Below are positions 1-7,579 of a stretch of 17,490 nt of DNA, in pieces. Below the pieces are notes generated by a model, which saw nothing but the letters and a program-made list of their open reading frames with translations, had not been told where the DNA came from and searched no databases. Each line of letters opens with the position of its first letter. Within the stretch, counting starts at the first letter, position 1. Position numbers and translations under genes: made by a program. This DNA is from Deltaproteobacteria bacterium RIFOXYA12_FULL_61_11 (GTDB taxonomy: Bacteria; Bdellovibrionota_F; JAHFAK01; YA12-FULL-61-11), in contig MGSU01000014.1 of the NCBI GenBank assembly GCA_001799195.1, positions 1 to 17,490 on the forward strand, written 5' to 3'.

Positions 1-713
1 CCATCCGCAAGGACGAGGTCGTCGACGAGCTCCACAGCATCTATGTAGACCAGTGGGACTGGGAACGCATCCTGCTGCCGGGCGAGCGTGAACTCGGCTT
101 CCTCCATCGGATCGTCGAGCACATCTACGCGGCCCTCCTGGCGACCGAACAGCACCTCGTCCAAAACTTCCCGGTACTCCGGCGACGCCTACCCTCGAGC
201 CTCACCTTTGTCCACAGCGAGGACCTGGAAGCCCGTTATCCCACGCTCTCCCCCCGGCTGCGCGAGGATGCAATGACCCGGGAACACGGCGCCGTCTTCC
301 TGATCGGCATCGGCCATGCCCTGCGCTCCGGCGCCCCCCACGACCTGCGAGCCGCCGATTACGACGACTGGTGGACAGAGACGAAGCCCGGCTACCATGG
401 TTTGAACGGCGATCTGTTGGTCCATGACGACCTCCGCGACAAGGCTCTCGAACTCTCCAGCATGGGTATTCGGGTCGATGCCACGGCCTTGGAAGCGCAA
501 CTCACCCTGATGGGGCTCACCGCGCGCCGCGCTTGGCCCTTTCATCAGGGAGTCCTGCAGGGTACCTTGCCGCTCACCATCGGAGGAGGGATCGGCCAGT
601 CCCGCCTCTGCATGTTCCTGCTCAGCAAAGTCCACATCGGCGAAGTCCAAGCCTCGGTCTGGCCCGAAGACTTGCTCGCCACCTGCGAGCGCCAGGGTAT
701 TCCGCTGCTCTGA
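1..713 (+). CDS. asnA: Aspartate--ammonia ligase (asparagine synthetase A), 5'-truncated by the window edge
   Basis: Makes asparagine from aspartate, ammonia and ATP (AMP-forming), in the cytoplasm. The frame is open from base 3, giving 236 residues up to the TGA at 711-713. The E. coli enzyme has 330 residues, so about 95 N-terminal residues lie outside the window. Family blocks in order: YVDQWDWER, FVHSEDL, GAVFLIGIG, DLRAADYDDW, GLNGDLLV, ELSSMGIRVDA and, near the C-terminus, TIGGGIGQSRLCMFLL. These are the class-II synthetase-like ATP/aspartate-binding segments of AsnA and rule out AsnB (glutamine-dependent, no shared fold). The C-terminal end (EVQASVWPEDL) is intact. The gene converges on the ABC-transporter operon with a gap of only 39 bp, and no clear terminator is visible in it. 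No frameshift or missing motif was seen in the visible part. Confidence 0.95.
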   Translation, partial: IRKDEVVDELHSIYVDQWDWERILLPGERELGFLHRIVEHIYAALLATEQHLVQNFPVLRRRLPSSLTFVHSEDLEARYPTLSPRLREDAMTREHGAVFLIGIGHALRSGAPHDLRAADYDDWWTETKPGYHGLNGDLLVHDDLRDKALELSSMGIRVDATALEAQLTLMGLTARRAWPFHQGVLQGTLPLTIGGGIGQSRLCMFLLSKVHIGEVQASVWPEDLLATCERQGIPLL

Positions 714-752
714 ACCACCCAGAAGATATTGTTCTTGCTCGGTTACCTACCT

Positions 753-1460
753 TCAGAGCGCTCGACCTTCCCCGCGTTCTTCGTACGTCTTGCCATCGCG
801 AATATAATAGATGCGCTTGAACGTGGGGATGATCTTCTCGTCGTGGGTGACCACGATGATCGCGGTTTGGTACTCCCGGGCGAGGCGATCGAGGATCTTC
901 ACCACCGAGAGGGCGCGTTCGCTGTCGAGCGGGGCGGTGGGTTCATCGGCGAGAACGATCGGGGGTCTGTTGACCAAGGCACGGGCGATCGCCACCCGCT
1001 GTTGCTCCCCGCCCGACAATTCCGGGATGCGCGCCCGGGCCCGGTGCTGGACATCGAGAGCGGTCAACAACTCGAGCGCCATCGCCCTCGCCACGGGATT
1101 GGCTACCCCGGCCAACATGGGCAGCAGCGCGACATTGTCGGTGGCATCGAGGAACGGGATCAAGTAGGGAGCCTGGAACACGAAACCGATGCGGTCTCGC
1201 CGTAACGCTCGCAGGTCCTTCCGTTTCCAGGCATTGTCGTAGATCACCTCGCCCGCCAGGGTGAAGCGCCCTGACGTCGGTTCAATGACCGCTCCCAGGC
1301 ATTTCAACAAGGTCGTCTTGCCGGATCCCGAAGGACCGATGAGGCCCACGACCTCGCCGCGTTCTATTCGCATATCCACGCCCTTGAGCGCGTCCACGGC
1401 TGTCGGGCCGCTCCCATAGCGTTTGGTGAGGTTCTCAATGAGAATCGCGGGCTCGCTCAT
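753..1460 (-). CDS. ABC transporter ATP-binding protein (DevA/LolD/MacB-type)
   Basis: 235-residue cytoplasmic ATPase that should power the permease encoded just upstream. All nucleotide-binding motifs are present: Walker A GPSGSGKT (42-49), Q-loop glutamine at 96 (FVFQAP), signature LSGGEQQR (148-155), Walker B IVLADEP with catalytic Glu173, D-loop after LDS (178-180) and switch His206 (VTHDEK). The DEPTAPLD form resembles the DEPTAALD of DevA-type ATPases rather than the DEPTGNLD of LolD. The C-terminal RIYYIRDGKTYEE is typical of ATPases paired with FtsX-like permeases. The ATG at 1460 lies 5 bp after the permease stop, with GGAGG about 9 bp upstream. It is the last gene of the operon. The substrate cannot be deduced. 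Confidence 0.93.
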   Translation of the reverse strand: MSEPAILIENLTKRYGSGPTAVDALKGVDMRIERGEVVGLIGPSGSGKTTLLKCLGAVIEPTSGRFTLAGEVIYDNAWKRKDLRALRRDRIGFVFQAPYLIPFLDATDNVALLPMLAGVANPVARAMALELLTALDVQHRARARIPELSGGEQQRVAIARALVNRPPIVLADEPTAPLDSERALSVVKILDRLAREYQTAIIVVTHDEKIIPTFKRIYYIRDGKTYEERGEGRAL

Positions 1461-1465
1461 GTCCT

Positions 1466-2659
1466 TCAGCCTCCGATCGCTTCTGCTGGATCGATGCGCA
1501 GGGCCGCACGGATTGCCAGCACGGAGGCCAGGGCACAGATCGCCAAGGTGATCCCAAAGGCCCTCAGGGCATCGTCGGTCAAGAGGAGTACATGCTTGGG
1601 AAACACCGGCGCCCAGAGGGTTGCAGCGAACTTGCCGACGAAGAAGCCAATGAAGCCGAGCCCCAGGGCTTCTTGCAGGATCATCGCGGCAATGGTGCGG
1701 TCGCGGGTGCCGATCAGCTTGAGTACGGCGAGTTCTTTGAGCTTGCCGAGGGTCATCGTATAAATGATGAAGGCCACGATGGCGGCGCTCACCACGGCGA
1801 GGATGATCAAGAACAGGGCGATCTGCCGGGCTGCGGTGGCGATCAGCTTGGCGATGAGGATGTCTTCCATCTCCTTGTTGGTGTAAGCGGTGAGGTGCTT
1901 CCAGCGCTTGATGGTATCGGCAATGCGCCTCGGATCCTGGCCGGTTTCCACCCGTACCAGGACCGCGTTGACCCTGTGACTTTCCGTCTGGAGCTCCTCG
2001 ACCACCGGGAGTAGTCCCGGTTGACCCGGTTTATTCACCGAGGGATTGGCGGCGAGGCGTTCGCGGTCATTGATAATGGCTTCATTGTCTTTCCGGAATT
2101 GGGTTTCCTGGGCATCCTTCAGCGAGAGGAACACCATTGGGTCGCCGCCGGATGACACCATACGCTTGGTGAGACCCACCACGGTATAGTCAGTGCGACG
2201 CAGACGGAGGCGATCCCCTACCTCGAACCCGGTCCTCACGTCCGCAACCGCTTCGTAATGGGCTCTGGAAATCGGTCTACCGTCGATGAGGAACGCTGGT
2301 CCTCCTAGCCGGCCGGGGGTATAACCTGCAATCATCACGCGCTGGTCTTTACCCGCGTGGGTTACCTGCATCGTGAGATAGGCAACATTGCCCGTTCTTG
2401 CGACTCCCGGCAAGCCCTCGAGGCTGCGAGCCACATCGTCTTGCAAGCTCGAGGGTTCGGCGAACGGACCCAGGGTATGCTGCTGCACGACCCAGATATC
2501 CGCACCGACAGCTCCCAAGAGGACCTTGGCATCGTCCACCATACCCCGATACACCCCGGCCATGGTCAGGGTGACCCCGATCAGCAAGCCGAGACCGAAA
2601 CCGGTGAGGATATAACGGCCGAGGTGGTTGGCGATGTCACGGCGAGCGAGGTTGATCAT
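1466..2659 (-). CDS. ABC transporter permease, FtsX/MacB/DevC-like
   Basis: 397-residue inner-membrane permease. One membrane segment lies near the N-terminus (about 17-36), followed by a large periplasmic domain (about 45-270). Three more segments follow (about 278-302, 325-348, 366-386). This is the four-helix FtsX/MacB (type VII ABC) topology. The MELK-like coupling region (KLKELAVLKLIGT, 306-318) and the C-terminal RIDPAEAIGG are recognisable motifs of the family. The periplasmic domain is MacB_PCD-like, which in this family couples ATP hydrolysis to extrusion from the periplasm rather than classical membrane transport (established for MacB; inferred here). The start codon overlaps the stop of the adaptor gene as ATGA (2656-2659), indicating translational coupling. 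Its length is close to DevC-type permeases. Confidence 0.92.
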   Translation of the reverse strand: MINLARRDIANHLGRYILTGFGLGLLIGVTLTMAGVYRGMVDDAKVLLGAVGADIWVVQQHTLGPFAEPSSLQDDVARSLEGLPGVARTGNVAYLTMQVTHAGKDQRVMIAGYTPGRLGGPAFLIDGRPISRAHYEAVADVRTGFEVGDRLRLRRTDYTVVGLTKRMVSSGGDPMVFLSLKDAQETQFRKDNEAIINDRERLAANPSVNKPGQPGLLPVVEELQTESHRVNAVLVRVETGQDPRRIADTIKRWKHLTAYTNKEMEDILIAKLIATAARQIALFLIILAVVSAAIVAFIIYTMTLGKLKELAVLKLIGTRDRTIAAMILQEALGLGFIGFFVGKFAATLWAPVFPKHVLLLTDDALRAFGITLAICALASVLAIRAALRIDPAEAIGG

Positions 2660-3828
2660 CTCGTCCCCAGGGCTTGTTCGCGAACTCGGGCGCCGGGCTC
2701 GAGCTGCGCGGAGGAGTGGACGATCACCCTCTCGCCTTCCTGCAGACCTGCGAGTACCTCGGTCACCCCCGCATAGTCCTGATTGCCGAGGGCGACAGGG
2801 AGGAAGTGGGCATGTCCCTCCACCATCCGCCAGATCCCGGCTTCCGCACCCTCATGGGCAACGGCCGCGCTGGGTACGAGGAGCACACCTGACTTGCTCG
2901 GAAGCAGGATGGTGACTTCCGCCAATTCCCCCAAGGCGAGGTGGGGAGGTGGGAGGTCGAAGGAGACCTGCACGATACGTTCTTCGGTCACGGAATCACT
3001 TTGCAGTTCGATGCGAGCTACCCGGCCGGGCATCGTCTCGCCTGGGACCGAACGCAAGACGATACCGGCGAACTGCCCCACCTGGATCCCTCCAGCGCGT
3101 GCCTGGTCGATACGGGTCCGTACCCACAATTGCGCGGGATTGATGAGTCGTACGACGGCCTGCCCGGCGACCAGGGTGGTTCCGGGCTCGGCCTCCCTCG
3201 AGACGATGATGCCCCGCACAGGGCTGCGAAGTTTCATACTGCTGCGCACGCTGACTATTCCTTGATATTCGGCTTTGAGGCGTTCGAGGTCTTGTTGCGC
3301 GGCAGCCGCGGTGGCCCGTGCTACCTCCAACGCTGCTTCGGCCCTCTCAGCGTCACTGGTGCTGTTGTCGAGTACGTGCCGGCTGATGGCTTGCTGGGCG
3401 AGGAGTCCCAGATCGCGGTCGCGATTACTCCCGGCGAGTTTGGCTCGACTCTCGGCTTCAACGACCTGCGCCTCTGCTGCCTTCAGGGCTTGCTGCGACC
3501 GCAAGCTCGCGCTCCGCGCCGCCTGGACCCGGCGATCGAGATCGATCGGATCCATTTCCGCCACAACTTGTCCAGCTTGTACTTCTTCGCCATGGTCTAC
3601 CAAAACTTTCAGCACTCGGCCGGGTGCGACGGGCCCCACCGCGTAGGTCGAGCGAGCTTCCACGGTACCGATGCCGAACACGCTGGGTTGGAGGTCGGTC
3701 CGAACGATGGTACCGAGTTGCACGCCCACCGGAGCCAGCGGACCGTGCCTCAGGAGGAGCCAGGCGAAGGACGCCGCGAACAACGCCGTACCAAGGGCCA
3801 GCCCCAGCAGCTTCGGCCACGACTTCAT
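2656..3828 (-). CDS. Periplasmic adaptor (membrane-fusion) protein of an ABC exporter, HlyD/RND-adaptor family
   Basis: 390 residues. The N-terminal membrane anchor spans about 7-26. Next comes the first half of a lipoyl-like domain (GRVLKVLVDHGEEVQAGQ, 70-87). A long alanine/glutamine-rich coiled-coil hairpin follows (about 98-188), then the second lipoyl half (KLRSPVRGIIVSREAEPG, 199-216) and beta-barrel and membrane-proximal domains to the end. The frame stays open far upstream of base 3828. I chose the ATG at 3828 because the signal anchor begins there, AGGGGG precedes it, and it overlaps the TetR stop as ATGA (3825-3828). It probably links the permease to a TolC-type outer-membrane channel, as DevB and MacA do. 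No TolC gene is in the window, so a housekeeping one would have to be used. Confidence 0.92.
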   Translation of the reverse strand: MKSWPKLLGLALGTALFAASFAWLLLRHGPLAPVGVQLGTIVRTDLQPSVFGIGTVEARSTYAVGPVAPGRVLKVLVDHGEEVQAGQVVAEMDPIDLDRRVQAARSASLRSQQALKAAEAQVVEAESRAKLAGSNRDRDLGLLAQQAISRHVLDNSTSDAERAEAALEVARATAAAAQQDLERLKAEYQGIVSVRSSMKLRSPVRGIIVSREAEPGTTLVAGQAVVRLINPAQLWVRTRIDQARAGGIQVGQFAGIVLRSVPGETMPGRVARIELQSDSVTEERIVQVSFDLPPPHLALGELAEVTILLPSKSGVLLVPSAAVAHEGAEAGIWRMVEGHAHFLPVALGNQDYAGVTEVLAGLQEGERVIVHSSAQLEPGARVREQALGTR

Positions 3829-4424
3829 GAGACCCCCTGGTTCGGGAGGAGCGCAGCCAGAAGGGTTTGCCAGGCCCGTTGCTCCATGTCTTCGATCTTC
3901 ACAGAGAGAGCACCGTCTTTCACCGCGATCAGGAAACCCATCACCATCCCGGTGATCAGGAGCACTGAGCCCTCGATATCGATATCCTTTCGGAGGAGCC
4001 CTTTTCTCGAGGCCTCGCACAAACAGGTCCTGATATACTGCCTGCCTTGGTTCCGGAGCGCCGCTATCCTTCGCTGCCCTTCCTCTCCCAAGGCATGGGC
4101 GAGGTGATCGGAGAAGAGGAGCGATTGGATGCCGGGTTGGACCGCGACGGCATGGAGTCGGTTCGTGACGAAGTCTTTCAACCGGTCGAGGGGATCTTCG
4201 GCCGGCCGGGGATCGGCCTCGAGCAATTCGTGGAGCCGGTCCAGGACAGCAGCAAGAATCGCATTCATATCTTTGAAATGACGGAATATTGTACCGTCCT
4301 TGATGCCAACCTCTTGGGCGAGCCGGGCGGCGGTGAACTCGCGCAGACCGCGTTTTCCGATGATCGTGATGGCAGCGTCGGCGATTTCTCTGCGACGTTC
4401 TGCTGTGGGCTTTCGAAGGGTCAT
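3825..4424 (-). CDS. TetR/AcrR-family transcriptional repressor
   Basis: 199 residues from the ATG at 4424. The N-terminus carries the TetR helix-turn-helix: FTAARLAQEVGI (first helix and turn) and the recognition helix DGTIFRHFKD, about residues 30-53. The remaining roughly 145 residues are all-helical and variable, as expected for a ligand-binding and dimerisation domain; no specific ligand class is recognised. An in-frame TTG at 4442 would add six residues, but the ATG is preferred because AAGAGG lies about 4 bp upstream and the TTG falls inside the inverted repeat 4435-4450. It is the first gene of the exporter operon and overlaps the adaptor gene by 4 bp. It therefore very likely represses its own operon until an exported compound, or something related, binds it (inference). 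Confidence 0.92.
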   Translation of the reverse strand: MTLRKPTAERRREIADAAITIIGKRGLREFTAARLAQEVGIKDGTIFRHFKDMNAILAAVLDRLHELLEADPRPAEDPLDRLKDFVTNRLHAVAVQPGIQSLLFSDHLAHALGEEGQRRIAALRNQGRQYIRTCLCEASRKGLLRKDIDIEGSVLLITGMVMGFLIAVKDGALSVKIEDMEQRAWQTLLAALLPNQGVS

Positions 4425-4434
4425 GGGGCCTCTT

Positions 4435-4450
4435 GCTAGCAAGTACTAGC
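4435..4450. promoter_or_regulatory. Putative TetR operator (inverted repeat)
   Basis: GCTAG, a 6-bp spacer, then CTAGC form a perfect 5-bp-arm dyad. The left arm also lies in the perfect 10-bp palindrome TTGCTAGCAA (4433-4442). It sits just downstream of the proposed -10 box, over the expected transcription start of the TetR operon, where a TetR dimer would block transcription. The assignment rests on position and symmetry only. Confidence 0.45.
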
Positions 4451-4454
4451 TTAT

Positions 4455-4483
4455 TGTTTAGGGCGCGCAAGGACCCCTGTCAA
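4455..4483 (-). promoter_or_regulatory. Putative sigma-70 promoter of the TetR-exporter operon
   Basis: On the minus strand a perfect -35 box TTGACA (4478-4483) is followed after 17 bp by TAAACA (4455-4460), a weak -10 box (3 of 6 matches). The predicted start, about 4448, lies within the inverted repeat 4435-4450 and about 24 bp ahead of the TetR start codon. Confidence 0.5.
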
Positions 4484-4585
4484 GAGGCGAGGCAAGGAAG
4501 GCCGCAATCGGACCGGGTGGTCTCGAGCTACTATCATGCAGGAGAACCTGTGGAAGAGGAGAGCAGTCCGTGGCCGATCGAGGGT

Positions 4586-5647
4586 TCAGCGTTCCAGGAG
4601 ATCGTCCTGACCGCACTGGTATCCCAGCACTCCGGCAACCCCCTTCCGACGATGACAGACAGACAGGACGAGGCCCTTGCCATCGAGGTACTGTGAGCGG
4701 AGCACGGTGGCGGTTTTTTCGAAGCGCAGCTCTTCGAGATAGACCACCTGGGTGAACGGCACTCTTGCCATGGCAATGCTCTTCACTTTTCCGGTCTGGG
4801 TTACGAGGTCCGGATACTTTTCAGCGAAGTAGCGATCGAAGGCGGCGAAAACTTCCTCGAGGGCGAGTTCCGCTTTTCGGCCGTCTTCCTTGGCTTCTTT
4901 TTGTCCGGCCATGGTAAAGACGAGATAACCGAGAGGAAGAGCGAGGATGAAGAGATTTTCGATCCCCTTGAGGCTATGCAGCGCGGCGCCGAGATCAGCA
5001 CCGTTAGAGACCGAGGCGACAAGGACCAAGCCGCCGAGCAAACCTGCCAAGCCGAACGGCAGAGCAACACCGATCCCGGGCAGCTTCCTCGCGAACGACG
5101 CGCGTTCCAGGTTCTGCTCGTGATCGAGAATGTCATTTTTCATGGCTCCGTTCTCGGGAAAGGCTTCCCGGAAGAGGTCGGAGTGGCGGAGGTATTTCTC
5201 GGCATAGGAAGGTGCTTCCGTGCAGGCTTGCACAGCGGCGGCTTCGAGGGTACCGGCCTTGCGTTCTCCATCGAGACAGAGGAGTTCTTCGACGGTCTGG
5301 AAGCCGGTGCACGCCTTGATCGCCGGCAGGAAGTCCTCACCGAGGCGATCGCGATGATAGGTCACCACGTGGCCACAGCTTCGGGCGAAGGGATTGTCCA
5401 GGGATTCTATGAGCGTGGTTCGAGTCGTTTCGTCCAGGCCCGGAACCGTGGTCAACATGGCCTCGAGTTTCGCATCGGTGTGCGTGAGGCGGTGGAGCAG
5501 ACGTTGCTTCAGCGCAGCCGCGGCGTCGAGCGGGCTTGCCAGTCGCTCGAGCAGGATCTTCACCGGACCGCCATCCTCGGACTCTTCGGCCCACAGGGGC
5601 TGTGCTACGGTCAGGCTACCCAAGATGAACAGCAGGACGATCGACAT
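4586..5647 (-). CDS. Exported or membrane protein of unknown function with two membrane segments
   Basis: I do not recognise the family. 353 residues from the ATG at 5647, which has AGGA about 8 bp upstream. The frame stays open 14 codons further, but that extension carries charged residues ahead of the signal and is unlikely. A Sec signal peptide is evident (MSIVLLFILG...QPLWA, cleavage near 20). Residues 21-188 are mostly helical and hold four cysteines (91, 113, 124, 142), compatible with periplasmic disulfides. Two hydrophobic segments follow (about 190-212 and 229-247). A charged segment (KEAKEDGRKAELALEEVF, 250-267) and a C-terminal domain with Cys331 and Cys345 end the protein. If the signal is cleaved, the two helices return the C-terminus to the periplasm. 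It appears monocistronic, divergent from the MoxR gene. Confidence 0.8.
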   Translation of the reverse strand: MSIVLLFILGSLTVAQPLWAEESEDGGPVKILLERLASPLDAAAALKQRLLHRLTHTDAKLEAMLTTVPGLDETTRTTLIESLDNPFARSCGHVVTYHRDRLGEDFLPAIKACTGFQTVEELLCLDGERKAGTLEAAAVQACTEAPSYAEKYLRHSDLFREAFPENGAMKNDILDHEQNLERASFARKLPGIGVALPFGLAGLLGGLVLVASVSNGADLGAALHSLKGIENLFILALPLGYLVFTMAGQKEAKEDGRKAELALEEVFAAFDRYFAEKYPDLVTQTGKVKSIAMARVPFTQVVYLEELRFEKTATVLRSQYLDGKGLVLSVCHRRKGVAGVLGYQCGQDDLLER

Positions 5648-5701
5648 GAGTTGATCCTCGATCCATGGCCTAGCAGGGGTAGAAAACAAGAATCATGCCC
5701 A

Positions 5702-5730
5702 ATACTATCGCTCACATCATATTGATACAA
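5702..5730 (-). promoter_or_regulatory. Possible promoter for the exported-protein gene at 4586-5647
   Basis: On the minus strand TTGTAT (5725-5730), 17 bp, then TAGTAT (5702-5707), inside an AT-rich pocket unlike its surroundings. The transcript would have a leader of about 50 bases. The boxes match consensus only at 3 and 4 of 6 positions. Confidence 0.35.
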
Positions 5731-5843
5731 CTATCGATACATAGGATCGACGCGACACCGATGTCCCTGCTCTCCCCGGTACCTCCCCGAGGGTTGCCCA
5801 TGCTTGCTCGCATCTGGAAGCCTGGGCGAGGACGAATTCCCGA

Positions 5844-5872
5844 TTGAGAACCACCTCCCGATGCGCTAGGAT
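5844..5872 (+). promoter_or_regulatory. Putative promoter of the MoxR-deoxynucleoside kinase pair
   Basis: TTGAGA (5844-5849, 5 of 6 to consensus), a 17-bp spacer, then TAGGAT (5867-5872, 4 of 6). The predicted start near 5879 leaves a leader of only about 20 bases before the GTG start. That fits the absence of a good Shine-Dalgarno sequence there. Confidence 0.45.
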
Positions 5873-5899
5873 GATGCGTCGTCCAAGTTCGGATCGCCC

Positions 5900-6838
5900 G
5901 TGAACGTCCATCCCGCCCTTTCGGCCCTCGTGGCCAACGTCGAGACCGAGTTCAGCGGCAATCGCGAGGCCATCGAGCTTGCCCTGGTCGCCCTCCTCTC
6001 CGGCGGACATCTGCTGATCGAAGACATCCCGGGCATTGGCAAGACCTCGCTCGCCCTTGCCCTCGCGGCCTCGCTCGAACTCTCCTTCCGGCGCATCCAG
6101 TTCACCAACGATCTCTTCCCAGCAGACATCCTCGGAATAACGGTCTTCGACCGGGACCGTCGGGAGTACGAGGTCCACGAAGGCCCCATCTTTGCCAACG
6201 TGGTCCTGGCCGACGAGATCAACCGGGCCACGCCGAAGACGCAGAGCGCCCTGCTCGAGGCGATGCAGGAGCGGCGGGTCACCTTGGACCTGGAAACCCG
6301 CGAACTGCCAAAACCCTTCTTCGTCATCGCCACCCAGAACCCCGTCGAGTTCGCCGGCACCTTTCCCCTGCCTGAGGCCCAACTCGACCGGTTTCTGCTC
6401 TCGCTCAGCCTCGGATATCCTTCCCTGGAGGCCGAGCGCGAGCTGGTCCTGCGCAAGCGCGATCCATACCGAGCGGTCAACCTGGCGCCGGTAGTCCAGG
6501 CCGCGACCTTTGCCGAACTCTGCCGACAGAGCGCCGCGGTCCATGTCGAACCCAAGGTCGCCGACTATCTCTTGGCCCTGTGCCGCCGCACCCGTGACCA
6601 CGAGGAGCTCGCCCTCGGGGTGAGCGTACGCGGTACCTTGTCCCTCTTCAGGGCATGCCAATCCCTGGCTTTCTTGCGCGGCCGAGACTTCGCCCTTCCC
6701 GAGGACGTCAAGGCCTTGGCCGCCCCGGTTCTTGCCCACCGCCTCGTACTGCGCAGGGAAGGGGCCGCGCGAAGCACGACGGCGCAGGCCAGAGACCTCA
6801 TCGCCCGCCTACTCCATACCCTGCCCGTGCCGAGGTGA
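5900..6838 (+). CDS. MoxR-family AAA+ ATPase
   Basis: 312-residue AAA+ ATPase of the MoxR type, thought to act as a chaperone that matures or activates client complexes, often VWA-domain proteins. Walker A DIPGIGKT (42-49), Walker B VVLADEIN (101-108), sensor 1 ATQNP (144-148), the PEAQLDRFLL block (158-167) and the C-terminal GVSVRG (240-245, usually GxSPR) are in order, so the ATPase looks active. The proline of that last motif is replaced by valine. The start is a GTG at 5900; it is the only plausible start, because the frame closes at the TAG 5867-5869. There is no strong ribosome-binding site. MoxR genes normally precede DUF58 and VWA genes, but here the next gene is a deoxynucleoside kinase 5 bp downstream, so the client is not evident. 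Confidence 0.92.
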   Translation: MNVHPALSALVANVETEFSGNREAIELALVALLSGGHLLIEDIPGIGKTSLALALAASLELSFRRIQFTNDLFPADILGITVFDRDRREYEVHEGPIFANVVLADEINRATPKTQSALLEAMQERRVTLDLETRELPKPFFVIATQNPVEFAGTFPLPEAQLDRFLLSLSLGYPSLEAERELVLRKRDPYRAVNLAPVVQAATFAELCRQSAAVHVEPKVADYLLALCRRTRDHEELALGVSVRGTLSLFRACQSLAFLRGRDFALPEDVKALAAPVLAHRLVLRREGAARSTTAQARDLIARLLHTLPVPR

Positions 6839-6843
6839 GCCCC

Positions 6844-7464
6844 ATGATGAGGAACAACTACATCACCATCGCAGGCAACATCGGAGCAGGAAAAACCTCG
6901 CTGGTCGAGTTCCTGTGCCGCCGTTATCAGGTCAAACCCTTTTTCGAACCCAACGATACCAATCCCTACCTCGAAGATTTCTACAAGGACATGCACCGTT
7001 GGGCCTTCCACTCCCAGGTCTACTTTCTGACCCATAAGTTCCGCCTCCACCAACGCCTGTCAGTGGCCTCGGGCACAGTCATCCAGGACCGGTCGATCTA
7101 CGAGGACGCCGAGATCTTCGCCCGTAACCTCCATAACGAACGCAAGATCAGCAAGCAGGACTACACAACCTATTGCGAACTCTATGCGAACATCATCCAG
7201 ATCATCAGGCCCCCGGATCTGTTGATCTATCTCAAGTGCAACCTGCGCACGATCAAGAAGCGCATCGCTTCCCGCGGCCGTCCTATGGAGAAGGACATTC
7301 CCGACGCTTACCTGCGCAAACTCAACCGGCTCTACAACGGTTGGGTCGACCGCTACGACCTCTCGCCCAAGCTCACCATCGTCACCGACAGACTCGACTA
7401 CCAGACCGATCTCTGCGATCAGATCTATCTCTTGAAGCGCATCGAGAAACACATCCTGCTCTGA
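6844..7464 (+). CDS. Deoxynucleoside kinase (dNK/dGK/dCK family)
   Basis: 206 residues. Phosphorylates deoxyribonucleosides with an NTP in the salvage pathway. The P-loop is GNIGAGKTS (11-19). FEPND (34-38) carries the likely catalytic-base Glu35. QDRSIYEDAEIFA (81-93) holds the DRS motif and the substrate-binding region. IYLKC (128-132) and the arginine-rich LID (RIASRGRPMEK, 140-150) follow. The family resembles bacterial deoxyadenosine/deoxyguanosine kinases and is unlike thymidine kinase Tdk; which base is preferred cannot be read. GAGG at 6832-6835, overlapping the MoxR stop, is 8 bp from the ATG at 6844. The next codon is also ATG (6847) and could be used. Tight spacing makes it co-transcribed with MoxR. 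Confidence 0.93.
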   Translation: MMRNNYITIAGNIGAGKTSLVEFLCRRYQVKPFFEPNDTNPYLEDFYKDMHRWAFHSQVYFLTHKFRLHQRLSVASGTVIQDRSIYEDAEIFARNLHNERKISKQDYTTYCELYANIIQIIRPPDLLIYLKCNLRTIKKRIASRGRPMEKDIPDAYLRKLNRLYNGWVDRYDLSPKLTIVTDRLDYQTDLCDQIYLLKRIEKHILL

Positions 7465-7488
7465 GACAAGAGGCGTTCACCGATCGAA

Positions 7489-7510
7489 GGGAGCCCATCG
7501 ACACGCTCCC
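7489..7510. terminator. Weak stem-loop between convergent genes
   Basis: GGGAGC (7489-7494) and GCTCCC (7505-7510) form a 6-bp GC-rich stem with a 10-base loop, 25 bp after the kinase stop and ahead of the convergent AgmX-domain gene. There is no T-run on either side, so a factor-independent terminator is doubtful; it may only slow the polymerase. Confidence 0.25.
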
Positions 7511-7579
7511 GGGGAACAACCTTCTTGGATAGGGAATGGGAACGAAGCTACAGAGTGGTGCCTAACACCGCGGACGAGG

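Noticed and set aside
2941-4107. Plus-strand open frame of 388 codons across the adaptor and TetR genes
   Set aside because: It crosses two well-supported minus-strand genes and shows no family motif.
3829-4470. N-terminal extension of the adaptor frame to 604 codons
   Set aside because: It runs through the TetR gene in another frame and is arginine- and proline-rich noise. The signal anchor and ATGA coupling fix the start at 3828.
5717-6739. Minus-strand open frame of 340 codons opposite MoxR
   Set aside because: The opposite strand carries all AAA+ motifs of MoxR; this translation is acidic low-complexity shadow sequence.
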